DNA from: DASQEH01 sp038239485
Lineage (GTDB): Bacteria > Actinomycetota > Actinomycetes > Propionibacteriales > Nocardioidaceae
Assembly: GCA_038239485.1 (NCBI GenBank)
Contig: JBBSET010000006.1
Span: 1 to 64,000, forward strand
Length of the DNA: 64,000 nt
Direction of reading: 5' to 3'
Shown here: positions 11,086-20,341 of the stretch, one piece after another
How the letters are laid out: the number at the start of each line of letters is the position of its first letter
How positions within the stretch are numbered: the stretch's first letter is position 1
Translations under genes and position numbers: made by a program
Notes under the pieces: model-generated
Seen by the model: only the letters and a program-made list of their open reading frames with translations
The model's database searches: none
Told to the model about the DNA's origin: nothing

Positions 11086-11880
11086 CTAGTCCCGGCGGTA
11101 GGGAGTGTAGGCGCCGAAGCCGCCCCAGTACGGGTACGGGATGGTGTGATAGGTCGCACCGGTGCTGGGCGACTCCTCGTAGCCCAGGTATGACGTGTGC
11201 GCAGCATCTGCCCAAGCGGCGAAGAGGACCACGTGTCCCGAACCGTGCGCCGGTGCGTGCAGGAGCAGATCACCGCGGTGGAGTGCCGACTTCGCGATCG
11301 GGTGCGAGATGTCCGGGAGGGTGCCCGTCGTGTAGCTGCTCGTCAGCCGCCAGGCCATCGATACATACCCCGAGCAGTCCTGCCGGTAGGTGCCGTACTG
11401 GTTGGCATAACTGTGGCTCGGGTTGTAGCGCACGTGCACATCCACCCAGGACTGGGCCCGGGTAGCGCTGCGCCGGGCGTTGCGCGTGGTCACGAAGACC
11501 GTGGAGTCGGCGCTCAACCCGCCCTTCGCCGTTGCGTCCGCCGGCTTCTTGACCCGGAACCGATACTGCCCGACCGAGGTCAAGGTGACGGTGAAGTCGT
11601 AGTGGCTGCCCGCGGTGACGTGTTGGGAGGCCACTCGCCGGAACCGGCCACTCACGCGGTGCTGGAGCCGGACGACACCGGATGCCGAAGGCGAGACTCG
11701 TCCAGTGATGTGGACCGTCGCGTCGGGGAGCTGGTCGGACCGGGGAGTGTTGATCGTCACCTGGTAGGCCGCGACGTGAGCGCTGGCAGGTGACCCGGAC
11801 AGGCACACGGCCAACGCCACAGGGAGGAGAGCTCCGACGAGTCGAGGGCACTTCGTGACGTCTAGGATCCCTTTTGTCAT
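11086..11880 (-). CDS. Secreted NlpC/P60-like amidase/peptidase with beta-sandwich domain
   Basis: Predicted exported cell-wall-associated protein of 264 residues. The start at 11880 (MTKGILDVTKCPRLVGALL) gives a classic signal peptide ending near SGSPASAHVAA; the longer frame to 11949 would bury it. Residues about 35-140 look like a beta-sandwich repeat (TVHITGRVSPSASGVVRLQH). The C-terminal part has YRQDCSGYVSMAW, with the presumptive catalytic Cys, and SGHVVLFAAW, with the presumptive His, the layout of papain-like NlpC/P60 enzymes. It could cleave peptidoglycan stem peptides, but the third polar residue is not obvious. The gene is divergent from the GGDEF-EAL gene across two interleaved inverted repeats. 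Confidence 0.72.
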   Translation of the reverse strand: MTKGILDVTKCPRLVGALLPVALAVCLSGSPASAHVAAYQVTINTPRSDQLPDATVHITGRVSPSASGVVRLQHRVSGRFRRVASQHVTAGSHYDFTVTLTSVGQYRFRVKKPADATAKGGLSADSTVFVTTRNARRSATRAQSWVDVHVRYNPSHSYANQYGTYRQDCSGYVSMAWRLTSSYTTGTLPDISHPIAKSALHRGDLLLHAPAHGSGHVVLFAAWADAAHTSYLGYEESPSTGATYHTIPYPYWGGFGAYTPYRRD

Positions 11881-11932
11881 CTTCTCAAGGGTACGGACGG
11901 TAGATCCGGGTCGAGGCAAAATGCCGGATTCT

Positions 11933-11967
11933 CTGTTACACATAGTCACGTAACAGACACTATGTGT
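11933..11967. promoter_or_regulatory. Two interleaved perfect inverted repeats between divergent genes
   Basis: CTGTTAC (11933-11939) pairs with GTAACAG (11950-11956), and ACACATAGT (11938-11946) pairs with ACTATGTGT (11959-11967). The two repeats are mutually exclusive as hairpins, and the right arm of the second covers the proposed ATG of the GGDEF-EAL gene. This looks like a compact operator controlling both the secreted NlpC/P60-like gene and the GGDEF-EAL gene; the binding protein is unknown. Confidence 0.55.
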
Positions 11968-14900
11968 ATGCGTACTGTCATCCGTCCGTTCTATCTGGCG
12001 CTCATGGCCACCTTGACGGTGCTGTACTACACGCTGCCCGATGCGCCTTGGTTCATCTGGACGATGATCGGCTGCACGAGCGTCGTGGCCATCGTCACCG
12101 GAATCGTTGTCAACCGACCCCGGCCCGCGTTGCCGTGGTGGTTCGTGGCGGCCGGCACCTTCACGTTCATCGGCGGCGACACCATGTACGCCCTGCTGAC
12201 AGGCCCGATGGGCATGGACAACCCGTTCCCCTCGGCCGCCGACGGGCTCTACCTCGTCACCTACCCCCTGTTCGCCATCGGGCTGCTGCTGTTCGTGCGC
12301 TCTCGATCTCTCGGGCGAGACCGCGAGGCACTGCTGGACGCACTCGTCGTGACGATCGGCGTCGGCCTCATCGCGTGGGTCTTCCTCGCTGCGCCCTACG
12401 TACGAGACAGCACGCTGACCGCGGAGGTGAAGGCATTCTCGATCGCCTATCCCCTCGGCGACGTCCTCCTGATGGCGGTCCTGGCGCGGCTACTCATCGG
12501 TCGCGGACAACGGTCATGGTCGCTTCGGGCTCTGACGGTCGGCACCGTGTGCCTGTTGGTGACGGACGCGATCTACGGGGTCATCCAGCTCAACGGCACC
12601 TGGAAGCTCGGCGGTCCCGTCGACCTCGGCTGGATCTGCTTCTACACGGCATGGGGCGCAGCCGCCCTCGAACCCGACATGGTGCATCTGGGCGACCCTG
12701 CCCCGCCGACCCCGACCGCCACGTCCACCCGTCGATTGCTGCTCCTCGGCTCCGTCTCGTTGCTTCCCCCGATCGTGCTGCTGTACGAGGGCCTGGCACA
12801 CAGCGTCGACGACGTCGTCGTCATCGCCTTCGCCTCGGGCGCGATCTTCCTAATCGTCACCCTGCGGTTGAGCGGACTGGTACAGGCGGCCCGGCACGCA
12901 ACGCGGCGTGAGAGCGTCCTCAGGCGGACCGGCGAGGCACTGGTCGGCACGACGAGCCGACGTGAGATCTACGCGGTCGGGGTGGAGGCCGTGTCGGCGA
13001 TCGCCGGCTCCGCGGACCCGCTGCGGGTTCTCGTTGCGGTGGGGGCCGGCGGTGCGTCATCGAGGATCGTCTATGACTCCGCCACTCCCGATGCGATCGA
13101 GCCCATCTCGACCGAAGAGACCAGAGCCAACGTCCAGGCCGGCTCCGTCATCGAGGCCGGCTCCCCTGCAAGGCTCGGGTCCACTGTAGGGATGGGGTGC
13201 GCCGACCTGGTCCAGCGGTACGCACCGGAGTTGGCAGAGCATTCGTTCGTACTCACGGTGTCAGGACGGGTCGAGGAGCTCGTTCCTGCGGGTCTCGGGC
13301 CGGCCACCCCCGTCCTGCTCGCCGGTCTGGCGAGGTCCGGGTCCGTCACTGGGCTGCTGGCGATCTGCGGGGTGAGCCTGCGCGGCGAGGTCATCGACTC
13401 GGTATGCGCGATGGCCGCTCAGATGGCGCTTGCAATCGAGAGCGCCGACCTGACCGAGCAGGTCCTGCAACGCAAGAGCGAGGCGCGTTTCCGCTCGCTC
13501 ATCCAGAACACGTCGGACATGATCCTCATCCTCGGTCCCGAGCTGGACGTCATCTACCAGACGCCTTCGGTCGAGGTGATCCTTGGCCATCTGCCGGACC
13601 AGGTGATCGGACTGCCCCTTCTCGACCTGGTCAGCGAGCAGGATTCGCTACGCGCGTCGTCGTTCCTCCGACGGGTCCGATCGACGTCACAGGACAGCCG
13701 GAGCCCCACGGCAGGGTCTGAGGACCCGTGGCGGCTTGTCGACGCCAACGGCGGCGTTCGCGCCTTCGAGGTGACGTGCACCAACATGATGGACGACCCC
13801 TTCGTCCAAGGTCTGGTGGTGACCCTGCACGACACGACCGAACAGTATGCCCTCGAGGAAGAGCTCAAGCACCTCGCCTTCCACGACTCGCTCACCCAGC
13901 TGCCCAACCGGATCCTGTTCCTGGACCGGGTCGAGCATGCGCTGTCCTGGCAGGGCCGCCACCGCGAACGGCTCGCCGTGATGCTGATCGACCTGGACGA
14001 CTTCAAGACGGTCAACGACACTCGTGGCCATGCCGTCGGCGACGCGCTCCTTGTTGCGGTCAGTGAGCGGCTGCAGCACACACTGCGCCCGTCGGACACC
14101 TGTGCGCGACTCGGCGGCGACGAGTTCGCCGTCCTCCTCGAGGGTCTGGGCGACGACGACGAGGAGGCGTCGCAGCTCGCAGAACGAATCCAGGCCACGC
14201 TTCGCCTGCCCTTCAGCATCGGCGACGAGCAGATCTCCATCCGCGCGAGTATCGGGGTGTCCACCAGTGACACCGGCGTCCAGGCGGCGAAGTTGCTCGT
14301 GCAGGCCGACTTGGCCATGTACGCCGCCAAGGACGCCGGCAAGGGCAGCCACGAGTTCTACCAGCCGTCGCTGCAACACGTGATGCAGAGCCGGCTGAAC
14401 AAGACCAAAGAACTCGCCGTTGCCCTGCGAGAGGACCAGTTCATCCTGCTCTACCAGCCGATCGTTGACTTGGGCACCGGCCGGGTCCGCGGTACCGAAG
14501 CGTTGGTCCGATGGCAGCATCCCACCAGGGGCCTGGTACTCCCGAGCGAGTTCATCGAGGCCGTGGAGGTGGGAGAGCTTGCGATCCCCCTCGGCCGCTG
14601 GGTGCTGGAGACCGCGATCGCGCAAGCTGCCGCCTGGAAGCAGCTCGGCCCCGTGACGGAGATGCGGATGAGCATCAACGTGGCCCCACGCCAGCTCAGC
14701 GACCCGGGATTCGTCGACACGGTCACCGAGTCCCTGACAAGGAACGGACTGGCGCCGCACCTGCTGACACTGGAGATCACCGAGCGGACACTGACGGCTC
14801 AGGAACCTCAGATCGAACGCGCGATGGCCGGCCTCGAGCGACTCGGCGTAGGGCTGGCGATCGACGACTTCGGCACCGGCTACGCGGCTCTGGCCTATCT

Positions 14901-15228
14901 GCGGCGCTTCCCCGTCACCACCCTGAAGATCGACAGATCGTTCATCACCGGTGTCGACAAGTCGAAGGACCAGCGCTCACTCGTCAAGGCGATCATCAGC
15001 CTGGGCGAGGCCTTCGAGCTGACGGTGGTCGCCGAGGGAATCGAGACATCCAGCCAGCGGGACGCTCTGGTGGCCATGGGTTGTGACCTTGGCCAAGGCT
15101 TCCTGTATGCCGGCGCTCTCCCGGCCCCCGCGGTGGTCCGCTACGTCTCGGACATCCCCGCACCCACCGCCGCCGAGGAGGCCGCGCTCGCCCTCACCCC
15201 TCGCACGTACGGCGTTCCGCTGGCCTGA
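11962..15228 (+). CDS. Membrane GGDEF-EAL protein with PAS domain (c-di-GMP turnover)
   Basis: Bifunctional cyclic-di-GMP enzyme of 1088 residues anchored in the membrane. Residues about 5-305 hold many hydrophobic segments. A GAF-like region follows (about 310-500), then PAS at about 510-620 (FRSLIQNTSDMILILGPELD). The GGDEF domain has DSLTQLPNR, DLDDFKTVND and an intact GGDEF at about 718; the EAL domain has TEALVRWQHP at about 844, SINVAPRQLSD, and IDDFGTGYAAL with KIDRSFI. Both catalytic motifs are intact, so both cyclase and phosphodiesterase activity are possible. The ATG is at 11962 or two codons later; no ribosome binding site is visible, so translation may be leaderless. Regulation probably involves the overlapping inverted repeats. 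Confidence 0.92.
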   Translation: MCMRTVIRPFYLALMATLTVLYYTLPDAPWFIWTMIGCTSVVAIVTGIVVNRPRPALPWWFVAAGTFTFIGGDTMYALLTGPMGMDNPFPSAADGLYLVTYPLFAIGLLLFVRSRSLGRDREALLDALVVTIGVGLIAWVFLAAPYVRDSTLTAEVKAFSIAYPLGDVLLMAVLARLLIGRGQRSWSLRALTVGTVCLLVTDAIYGVIQLNGTWKLGGPVDLGWICFYTAWGAAALEPDMVHLGDPAPPTPTATSTRRLLLLGSVSLLPPIVLLYEGLAHSVDDVVVIAFASGAIFLIVTLRLSGLVQAARHATRRESVLRRTGEALVGTTSRREIYAVGVEAVSAIAGSADPLRVLVAVGAGGASSRIVYDSATPDAIEPISTEETRANVQAGSVIEAGSPARLGSTVGMGCADLVQRYAPELAEHSFVLTVSGRVEELVPAGLGPATPVLLAGLARSGSVTGLLAICGVSLRGEVIDSVCAMAAQMALAIESADLTEQVLQRKSEARFRSLIQNTSDMILILGPELDVIYQTPSVEVILGHLPDQVIGLPLLDLVSEQDSLRASSFLRRVRSTSQDSRSPTAGSEDPWRLVDANGGVRAFEVTCTNMMDDPFVQGLVVTLHDTTEQYALEEELKHLAFHDSLTQLPNRILFLDRVEHALSWQGRHRERLAVMLIDLDDFKTVNDTRGHAVGDALLVAVSERLQHTLRPSDTCARLGGDEFAVLLEGLGDDDEEASQLAERIQATLRLPFSIGDEQISIRASIGVSTSDTGVQAAKLLVQADLAMYAAKDAGKGSHEFYQPSLQHVMQSRLNKTKELAVALREDQFILLYQPIVDLGTGRVRGTEALVRWQHPTRGLVLPSEFIEAVEVGELAIPLGRWVLETAIAQAAAWKQLGPVTEMRMSINVAPRQLSDPGFVDTVTESLTRNGLAPHLLTLEITERTLTAQEPQIERAMAGLERLGVGLAIDDFGTGYAALAYLRRFPVTTLKIDRSFITGVDKSKDQRSLVKAIISLGEAFELTVVAEGIETSSQRDALVAMGCDLGQGFLYAGALPAPAVVRYVSDIPAPTAAEEAALALTPRTYGVPLA

Positions 15229-15241
15229 GTGAGCACGACCG

Positions 15242-15667
15242 TTACTGGCTGGCGAGAACGATGGCGACCGCGAGGTTGGCCGTCGCAGCCCCCACCCTGA
15301 CCGCGTCGACGCGGGTCAGCCGGCGGTGCGCTCCGGGATCCCAACCGTCGTCCAGCCGGCGATGCAGGGGTACAGCGAGCAAACCCGTCACACCGAGGAT
15401 CACGGCCAGCAACACGGCGGAGGCGATGATGCCCCAGCCCGGCACCCCGGCCGGGCGGACGACCATCAGTCCCCCGGTGGTAAGGGCCAACGCCGCGAAG
15501 AGTGGCCCCACCACCCGGCTGATGCGCCGTTGGTGCGCCCGCTCGTACCCGCTGAACGACACCGGTGGCACCTCGCCGAGCTGCGGGTAGACCACCAGGT
15601 GAACCGTCCACTGGAACCCTGCATACGCCGACGTGCTCACCAGTTGTGCGACGATGATCCCGGACAC
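15242..15667 (-). CDS. Small integral membrane protein, DUF1772-like
   Basis: A 141-residue membrane protein with a GTG start and TAGGTGG just upstream. Hydrophobic segments are SGIIVAQLVSTSAYAGFQWT, VVGPLFAALALTTGGLMVV, IIASAVLLAVILGVTGLLAV and a C-terminal one (VGAATANLAVAIVLA), so about four helices. A conserved-looking loop VYPQLGEVPPVSFSGYERAH lies between the first two. The pattern resembles DUF1772 or anthrone-oxygenase-like proteins, but no function can be assigned. Convergent with the GGDEF-EAL gene (13-bp gap). A TTGACA hexamer lies about 11-16 bp before the GTG. Confidence 0.7.
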   Translation of the reverse strand: MSGIIVAQLVSTSAYAGFQWTVHLVVYPQLGEVPPVSFSGYERAHQRRISRVVGPLFAALALTTGGLMVVRPAGVPGWGIIASAVLLAVILGVTGLLAVPLHRRLDDGWDPGAHRRLTRVDAVRVGAATANLAVAIVLASQ

Positions 15668-15836
15668 CCACCTAGTGTCAACCCACGCTCGCCCGGCGGC
15701 TCGGCGATGCGTCGAGCGGGTGGTGTCACCGGGATCGAGCAGGTACGTTCACGCATCGCTCGCGAATGGAAGGTCGGCGGATGCGGAGTCATCGACGCTG
15801 CCGAGACCCCCGCCGGAGATCTGGCGCGGCAGTCCC

Positions 15837-16859
15837 TCATCGCTGCGCCAGGTAGGCCGACGCGGTCGCCCGCAGCCGGGAGTGGATCCCGTCGTACACG
15901 TCGATGCCGGGAACGTACTGCTTGGCCACCTTCGCGACCATCGTGTAGTTCGGGTCGCACACGTTGCCGACCGGAGCCTCACCAGCCTGGCTGACCAGCT
16001 GGTATGCGTCGAGCACGTCCAGGCCGGCCTCCGCCGCGACCCAGGTCACGAGGTCGTGCTGACTGATCCGGAATGCATCTTCGAGTGGCCTGGCCGAGCC
16101 GGTGCTCATGATGGCGTCGTCGGTCTCGAACCGGGGCCAGGGGGTCATCGGCCGGGCCTTGACCAGGTCGAGGATCACGACAGTGTTCATGGCGGCCTCA
16201 ACAGCGGTCCCGCACAGCTCACCCTGCCCCTGCCGACAGTGCCCGTCGCCCAGCGCGAACAGCGCGCCTTCGTGGCTAACCCCGAAGTATGCGGTGGTTC
16301 CGGCGCGAAGCTCCGGGGAGTCCATGTTGCCGCCATGAGCGTCCGGTGTGAGGGTCTGCCGCGCCTCGAACCCGGCTGGCGCGACACCGACCGTGCCATG
16401 CATCGGGTCCAGCGGGAGCTCCACGGCAAGATCGCCTTTACCGGCGTGGTAGGTCACCGTGCGCCGCTCCCGGTCGACGTCGTAGCGCCAGACCCTCTCC
16501 TCCAGCGGCGGGTGCAGCATGGCTGTCTGGTGCGTGGTGGTCAGCGCACCGAAGTGGGGGAACGTGGACGATACCGCCCAGTCCCGCGCAGGTTCGATCG
16601 ACACGAAGTGCACCGCGAGCGTGTCCCCCGGCTCCGCCCCCTCCACGTGGATGGGGCCGGTCACGGGGTTCAGGTACGGGAACTCGCAGACGACGGACGG
16701 CAGGTCGCCAACCGACGTGACCCGGCCCCCGAAGCAGTCCTCGGTGAAGAGCTCGAGGACCGTGCCAGGCGCCACCCGCCGGACTGCGGCGGTACGACCG
16801 AAGACCCAGGCGTAGTCGTCCGGGCCGGGCCGGTAGCTCACGACCTCGAGGTCGGTCAT
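15837..16859 (-). CDS. Acetamidase/formamidase (FmdA/AmdA family)
   Basis: Hydrolyses short amides such as formamide or acetamide to ammonia and the acid; cytoplasmic. The 340-residue protein has family features: TEDCFGGRVTSVGDLPSV, NPVTGPIHVEGAEPGDTLAV, DPMHGTVGVAPAG, the metal-site-like DAHGGNMDSPELRAGTT, ALGDGHCRQGQGELCGTAVE, and a C-terminal VGNVCDPNYTMVAKVAK. The ATG at 16859 is chosen because GGAAGG lies about 11 nt before it; the in-frame GTG at 16985 would add 42 low-complexity residues. Divergent from the luciferase-like gene across 129 bp. It could support use of amide nitrogen. Confidence 0.9.
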   Translation of the reverse strand: MTDLEVVSYRPGPDDYAWVFGRTAAVRRVAPGTVLELFTEDCFGGRVTSVGDLPSVVCEFPYLNPVTGPIHVEGAEPGDTLAVHFVSIEPARDWAVSSTFPHFGALTTTHQTAMLHPPLEERVWRYDVDRERRTVTYHAGKGDLAVELPLDPMHGTVGVAPAGFEARQTLTPDAHGGNMDSPELRAGTTAYFGVSHEGALFALGDGHCRQGQGELCGTAVEAAMNTVVILDLVKARPMTPWPRFETDDAIMSTGSARPLEDAFRISQHDLVTWVAAEAGLDVLDAYQLVSQAGEAPVGNVCDPNYTMVAKVAKQYVPGIDVYDGIHSRLRATASAYLAQR

Positions 16860-16988
16860 CGTCTCGCACCCTTCCGCCGGTGACATTCGCCGCTCAATGT
16901 ATCGGGGACGACGCCGGCGCTCGTACCTGGCCGAAAGGGGGCCCACTGGGAGCGGAACAAGGTCCGGCAGCTCGGTGTTGGCCACCGC

Positions 16989-18071
16989 ATGAGCGCCGCA
17001 TCGACCACCACCCCTCCCGCCTCAGACCCGCACCGGGAGCCGGACGTCGTTTACCCGCCCGACACACTCCCCCTGTCGGTCCTCGACTTCGTCGGCATCG
17101 AGCACGGCCAGACCGCGTCCGCCGCCATCGGCGGAGCGGTCGAGATCGCCAGGGCCGTGGACGCGGCGGGGTTTCGGCGCTACTGGGTCTCCGAGCACCA
17201 CAACATGCGCAGCCTCGCGTGCAGCGCACCCGAGATCTTGACGGCTCACGTCGCGGCCAAGACCGACCGGATCCGGGTCGGCGCGGCCGGCATCATGCTG
17301 CCCAACCACGCGCCGTTCAAGGTTGCAGAGACGTTCCGGACGCTCCTGGCGATGTACCCCGGCCGCATCGACCTCGCGCTCGGGCGGGCTCCCGGCACCG
17401 ACCCGCTGACAGCCCACGTGCTGCGACGCGGAGTGACCACCGACCCGGGCTCGGAGTTCCCGAGCCAGGTCGCCGAGCTGCTGGCGTTCCTCGGTGACGC
17501 TGACGGATTCCCCGAAGGTCACCCCTACGCGAGCCTCGTGGCGGCACCTGTCGTCGACGAGCTGCCCGACCTGTTCATCCTCGGCTCCAGCCAGTACGGG
17601 CCGATGTTCGCCGCGGTCAACGGGATGAGCGCCGTCTTCGCCCACCACATGAGCCCGGAGCTCGCCTTCGAGGCACTCCGTGGTTACCGGCGCGACTTCC
17701 GGCCCCGCGTGGACGGCGCGCAGCCCTACTCGGCCCTGTCCGTGCTCGCCTTCGCGAGCGAGGACCCAGATGCCAGCCGCGAGTTCGTGGCGGCCTGGAC
17801 GCTGACGCTGCGCAACCTGGCGCGGGGTATCCGGGAGCCGCTCCAACCTGAGCAGGTGCTGGAGTTCGCCCGTTCGCCGCAGGGACGGGCCAGTCAGCTC
17901 GACGACTCCCGGATGGTGACCGGCCCGGCCAAGCTGGTGGTCGAACGACTCCAGGACATGCAGCACGAAGCTCAGGCCGACGAGCTCGTCCTGGTGACAC
18001 CCGGCCTGGACAGACAACGACGGGCCGACAGCTTCGTCGCCATCGCCGACGCCTGGCGTCAGGCCCCCTGA
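16989..18071 (+). CDS. LLM-class flavin-dependent oxidoreductase (luciferase-like)
   Basis: FMNH2/F420-type monooxygenase or dehydrogenase with a TIM-barrel luciferase fold, cytoplasmic, 360 residues. It begins after a 25-residue polar leader with LPLSVLDFVGIEHGQTASAAI, the MsnO8-like subgroup start. RRYWVSEHHNMRSLACSAPEI and RIRVGAAGIMLPNHAPFKVAE follow, then MYPGRIDLALGRAPGTDP, all typical. The physiological substrate cannot be told; members with this pattern are usually uncharacterised. Flavin type (FMN versus F420) is not resolved by sequence reading. Confidence 0.88.
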   Translation: MSAASTTTPPASDPHREPDVVYPPDTLPLSVLDFVGIEHGQTASAAIGGAVEIARAVDAAGFRRYWVSEHHNMRSLACSAPEILTAHVAAKTDRIRVGAAGIMLPNHAPFKVAETFRTLLAMYPGRIDLALGRAPGTDPLTAHVLRRGVTTDPGSEFPSQVAELLAFLGDADGFPEGHPYASLVAAPVVDELPDLFILGSSQYGPMFAAVNGMSAVFAHHMSPELAFEALRGYRRDFRPRVDGAQPYSALSVLAFASEDPDASREFVAAWTLTLRNLARGIREPLQPEQVLEFARSPQGRASQLDDSRMVTGPAKLVVERLQDMQHEAQADELVLVTPGLDRQRRADSFVAIADAWRQAP

Positions 18072-18078
18072 ACCCGCC

Positions 18079-18552
18079 TCACTTGGCCTGGCACACCACA
18101 TTGGCCCGCGTGGTCTGTCCCGCCACCACCACGACAACAGAAGCAGCCCGGCAGGGGTAGCTCCCGGACCCGAACCGAGGGCTCCGGCCGGTGGCTTGGT
18201 AGCTGCCGGGCGGGACTGTGACGTCGTATCTGCCGTCGCTGCCGACGGCGACACGTACCCTGAGCGGCCCTACGAGGGTGACGTACCCGGACAGGGGTTG
18301 CGGCCGTCCCGGAGCAGGACCGCCGACCATCGCCAGACGCCCCCGCACTGAGCCGGCGTGGAGCGATGACGACGACAGCGGGGACGGCCCTGAGCTCGTT
18401 CCGCTCTGGGCTGTGACCGAGTGCGGCTGAGTCAGTTGCGTTGCGGAGTGCCCCTGACCAGTGCACCCCGTTGCCAAAACGAGCAGCACACAACACGCAC
18501 CCAGCGCCCTGAGAAGCATCGTCGAGAAGGGGCGTTCCGGTTGTTGTCGCAT
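18079..18552 (-). CDS. Secreted lipoprotein of unknown function
   Basis: A 157-residue predicted lipoprotein. MRQQPERPF precedes a hydrophobic segment (LLRALGACCVLLVLATGC) ending in a lipobox-like LATGC, then a Ser/Thr-rich linker. The C-terminal domain has SGYVTLVGPLRVRVAVGSDG and YDVTVPPGSYQATGRSP, a carboxypeptidase-regulatory-like or SpaA-like beta-sandwich pattern. It ends with TTRANVVCQAK. The start at 18552 is chosen because the frame further upstream is low-complexity. Convergent with the luciferase-like gene. Function unknown. Confidence 0.68.
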   Translation of the reverse strand: MRQQPERPFSTMLLRALGACCVLLVLATGCTGQGHSATQLTQPHSVTAQSGTSSGPSPLSSSSLHAGSVRGRLAMVGGPAPGRPQPLSGYVTLVGPLRVRVAVGSDGRYDVTVPPGSYQATGRSPRFGSGSYPCRAASVVVVVAGQTTRANVVCQAK

Positions 18553-18709
18553 AGTCGTCAGACGCCCGCCTCTCACGATGGGTTCCGACTCCGTGCCACG
18601 ATTGCCTCGTGGTGACGGTCCTCGACTGCCAGGCGGGTGCAGACCGACCGGTATCGCACCCGGGCCGAGCTGCTCGGAGGCGAGGCCCGGTCCGACGGGT
18701 CCTTGCTGG

Positions 18710-18937
18710 GTCGACGGCCCTGACGGCCAGAACCTGATGTTCCCCGAGCAGATCGAGGAGGCCGACCTACGAAGCGGCGTCGAGCGGGCGCGAGATCTCG
18801 GCAGACACATCGTCGGCGGCTGGCTCGATCGGGACACCGGCCCCGGCCCGCTGGCTGGGGCTGGCTTCGAGCGCGGCTGGTCGCTGTGGTGGATGGCTGC
18901 GAACCTCGACGACACCTGGTGGCTGAATCCTCGCTAG
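18710..18937 (+). pseudogene. Possible remnant of a GNAT acetyltransferase
   Basis: A reading frame ending at 18937 gives DGPDGQNLMFPEQIEEADLR and, later, IVGGWLDRDTGPGPLAG and FERGWSLWWMAANLDD. The last part resembles the segment in actinobacterial GNAT proteins where a Gly-Trp-x-x-x-x-trp-met-ala motif precedes the acetyltransferase core, but the frame stops 10 residues later. No good start or ribosome binding site is seen. The stop overlaps the corrected 3' end of the convergent GH32 gene by 3 bp, which argues that the frame was once real. It could also be a small intact gene of unknown type. Confidence 0.3.
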
Positions 18938-20273
18938 AAGATCCCCACCAGCCGGTAGGCGACGAGGCGGACACGGGTGAGCCCGTGACGACCAGGTCGG
19001 CGTCGTCGCTGGCGACGCGGAAGGTCGCCGACCCGTCTCCTCCGAAGACCTCCACCAGCCCGCGGTCCACGACGAGCCGAAACGGCCCCGACGTGACCGG
19101 GACGCGTGCCGCCTGCCGGTCTGGTCGGCTGACCAGCAGGGAGCTGCCGCGAGTACCCGAGGCCATCCCTGCCTGACTACCTGCGCCCGTGACCACCAGC
19201 TTCTCGCCGGTGGAGTCGACCAGGCCCACCCGGAACCACCCGCCCTGGTCGGCGCTGAGCTCTATGTCCAGGCCGTCCATGGCCGCAACCAGCCGCCGAG
19301 GCTTTTCTGTCAGGGTGCAGTCGAGCCTTGGCGGCCCGTCACGAAGCGTGTCGACATCGGGGTGCGGGCTCAGCCGCACCCGGCGATCCGGCGTCACCTC
19401 GACGGTCATGGGCAGCGACAAGGCGCCGGACCACGGCCGAGTCTCCGGCCGGTGGTCAGGATCCTCGCGTATCCACGACAGCACACAGGGGCGTCCGGCG
19501 CTGTCGGCGAACGCCGTCATCGCGTACGCGGCGTCGTCGTGCGTCAACCGGGTCCAGCGCTCGGGGACGAACCGGTTGCCGTCGTAGCTGCCGAGTGCTG
19601 CAGCGACGTACAGAGCGCCACGTCCGTCGCCGACAGAGATGAGCAGGACCCAGTCGTCCAGGACCTGGAACAGCTGCGGGCACTCCCACAGTGTGCCGGT
19701 GCGCACTCCGTCGGTCTCGCTGTCCGGCCTCGAGCAGACCTCGCCATCGAACGTCCAGGTACGCGCATCGGCGGACGAGTACTGCACTACCACTCCGCGG
19801 CCGTCAGATGCGGCACCACCCACCACCATCGTCCAGCCGCCCTCGGTAGCCAGAAGGCATGGGTCGCGGAAGGCGATCGCACCGATCTCGACCGGCGGCC
19901 CGTCGACGATGACGTTGTTGTCGAGACAGTGCCACCTTGCCGCCTCGTCGTCCGGTAGCGCGACCGCGATCCTTCCGCGGTCCGGATCATCGCCGGTCAC
20001 GCTCGTGTAAAGGATCGTCGGACGACCGTCCTCGACGACAACCGCCCCCGACCAGCAGCCCTCTCCCTCGCGTGGGGTCAGCGCCATCGGGCGGTGACGC
20101 CACCGGACCAGGTCCGACGACACCGCATGGCCCCACCCGACCTCACGCGTCCAGGTCGGCGCCGCCGGGTTGTGCTGGTAGAAGAGGTGATACTGACTGC
20201 CCGTCCAGCAGATCCCGTGGGGGTCGTTCAGCCAGCCCTGAAGCGGTGTCAGGTGCACACGTGGCCGGTTCAC
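18934..20273 (-). CDS. Glycoside hydrolase family 32 (sucrase/fructanase), frame broken near 18960
   Basis: Beta-fructofuranosidase-type enzyme releasing fructose from sucrose or fructans. The GTG at 20273 gives NRPRVHLTPLQGWLNDPHGI, which carries the GH32 nucleophile motif (WLNDPHG). The middle-aspartate motif FRDPCLL and the acid/base motif WECPQLF are intact. The C-terminal beta-sandwich has VVDRGLVEVFGGDGSATFRV. As sequenced, the frame runs on for about 110 nonsense residues after VTGSPVSAS. One missing base near 18960 would restore a typical ending (AYRLVGIF, stop at 18934) and a 446-residue protein. No signal peptide, so the substrate is probably imported sucrose. Ribosome binding site weak. 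Confidence 0.88.
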
Positions 20274-20341
20274 GACCGTCGACCGGCCGTCCGAAGGATC
20301 ATGAGTCGTCCCGAGATGCAGGCAATGCGGCTCGCAGCACC

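Noticed and set aside
18573..18933. 110-residue tail of the GH32 frame
   Set aside because: Nonsense composition after a likely missing base; the alternative frame gives a typical family ending.
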